Positions 14,746-14,780 of a DNA stretch of 14,780 nucleotides are shown in pieces; the first letter of the stretch is position 1, and the number at the start of each line of letters is the position of its first letter. The notes under the pieces were generated by a model that saw only the letters and a program-made list of their open reading frames with translations, did no database searches and was not told where the DNA came from. The position numbers were made by a program, and so were the translations under genes. The DNA is from JAKVKY01 sp964293585. Its GTDB lineage: Bacteria; Bacillota; Negativicutes; Acidaminococcales; Acidaminococcaceae. Location of the stretch: assembly GCA_964293585.1 (NCBI GenBank), contig CAXYYS010000050.1, positions 1-14,780 on the forward strand. Direction: 5' to 3'.

Positions 14746-14780
14746 ATTGAACACTAAAACTAAATAAAAAGATCCATAGG

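Noticed and set aside
1..14780. CRISPR array, tRNA, rRNA, replication origin or complete insertion sequence.
   Set aside because: I saw no regularly spaced repeats, no cloverleaf-like sequence, no rRNA segments and no intact transposase with terminal repeats.

Overview
All recognisable intact genes in this 14.8 kb window lie on the minus strand, so the window is best read from its right end to its left. The mixture suggests a Firmicute with about 50% GC: strong GGAGG-type ribosome sites, a Gram-positive-type CDP-glycerol transferase, a UDP-galactopyranose mutase and small exported proteins of unknown function. The protein style recalls Negativicutes such as Phascolarctobacterium or Acidaminococcus relatives. 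That placement is inference; no rRNA, tRNA or other marker gene is present to confirm it.

Region A (about 14780 to 9243) is a cell-surface polysaccharide locus. A promoter near 14720 leads into a TagF/TagB-like CDP-glycerol:glycerophosphotransferase, then a NodB-type polysaccharide deacetylase, then a broken DUF218 (YdcF/ElyC-like) gene. A second promoter at about 11030 leads into a broken family-2 glycosyltransferase and an intact UDP-galactopyranose mutase (glf). The likely original role was to build or modify a galactofuranose- and/or polyol-phosphate-containing surface polymer. Two of the five genes are now pseudogenes: the DUF218 gene has two frameshifts, and the glycosyltransferase has one frameshift plus a large internal in-frame deletion. 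The locus is therefore decaying.

Region B (about 9242 to 8900) has no intact gene but is not empty. On the plus strand it holds a frameshifted remnant of an IS256-family (Mutator-type) transposase. On the minus strand it holds a 36-codon fragment with a perfect Walker A motif immediately after glf.

Region C (8847 to 4500) is a complete ABC importer operon: lipoprotein solute-binding protein, a fused 12-TM two-domain permease, and an ATPase of the FbpC/PotA type. A possible attenuating hairpin separates the binding protein from the permease, and a UUCG-loop terminator follows the ATPase gene. The substrate cannot be fixed from sequence; ferric iron is the default family guess.

Region D (4374 to 35) holds exported and membrane proteins of mostly unknown function. 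They are a translationally coupled pair of secreted proteins (147 and 291 aa) with a terminator, a DUF6765 predicted metal-binding protein, an exported 211-aa protein, and a DUF805 membrane protein with an unusual alanine-rich N-terminal extension. Between the DUF6765 gene and the 211-aa gene is the most striking non-coding element of the window. It is a perfect 16-bp inverted repeat (1620-1635 / 1728-1743) enclosing two further stable hairpins, followed on the minus strand by a T-rich run.
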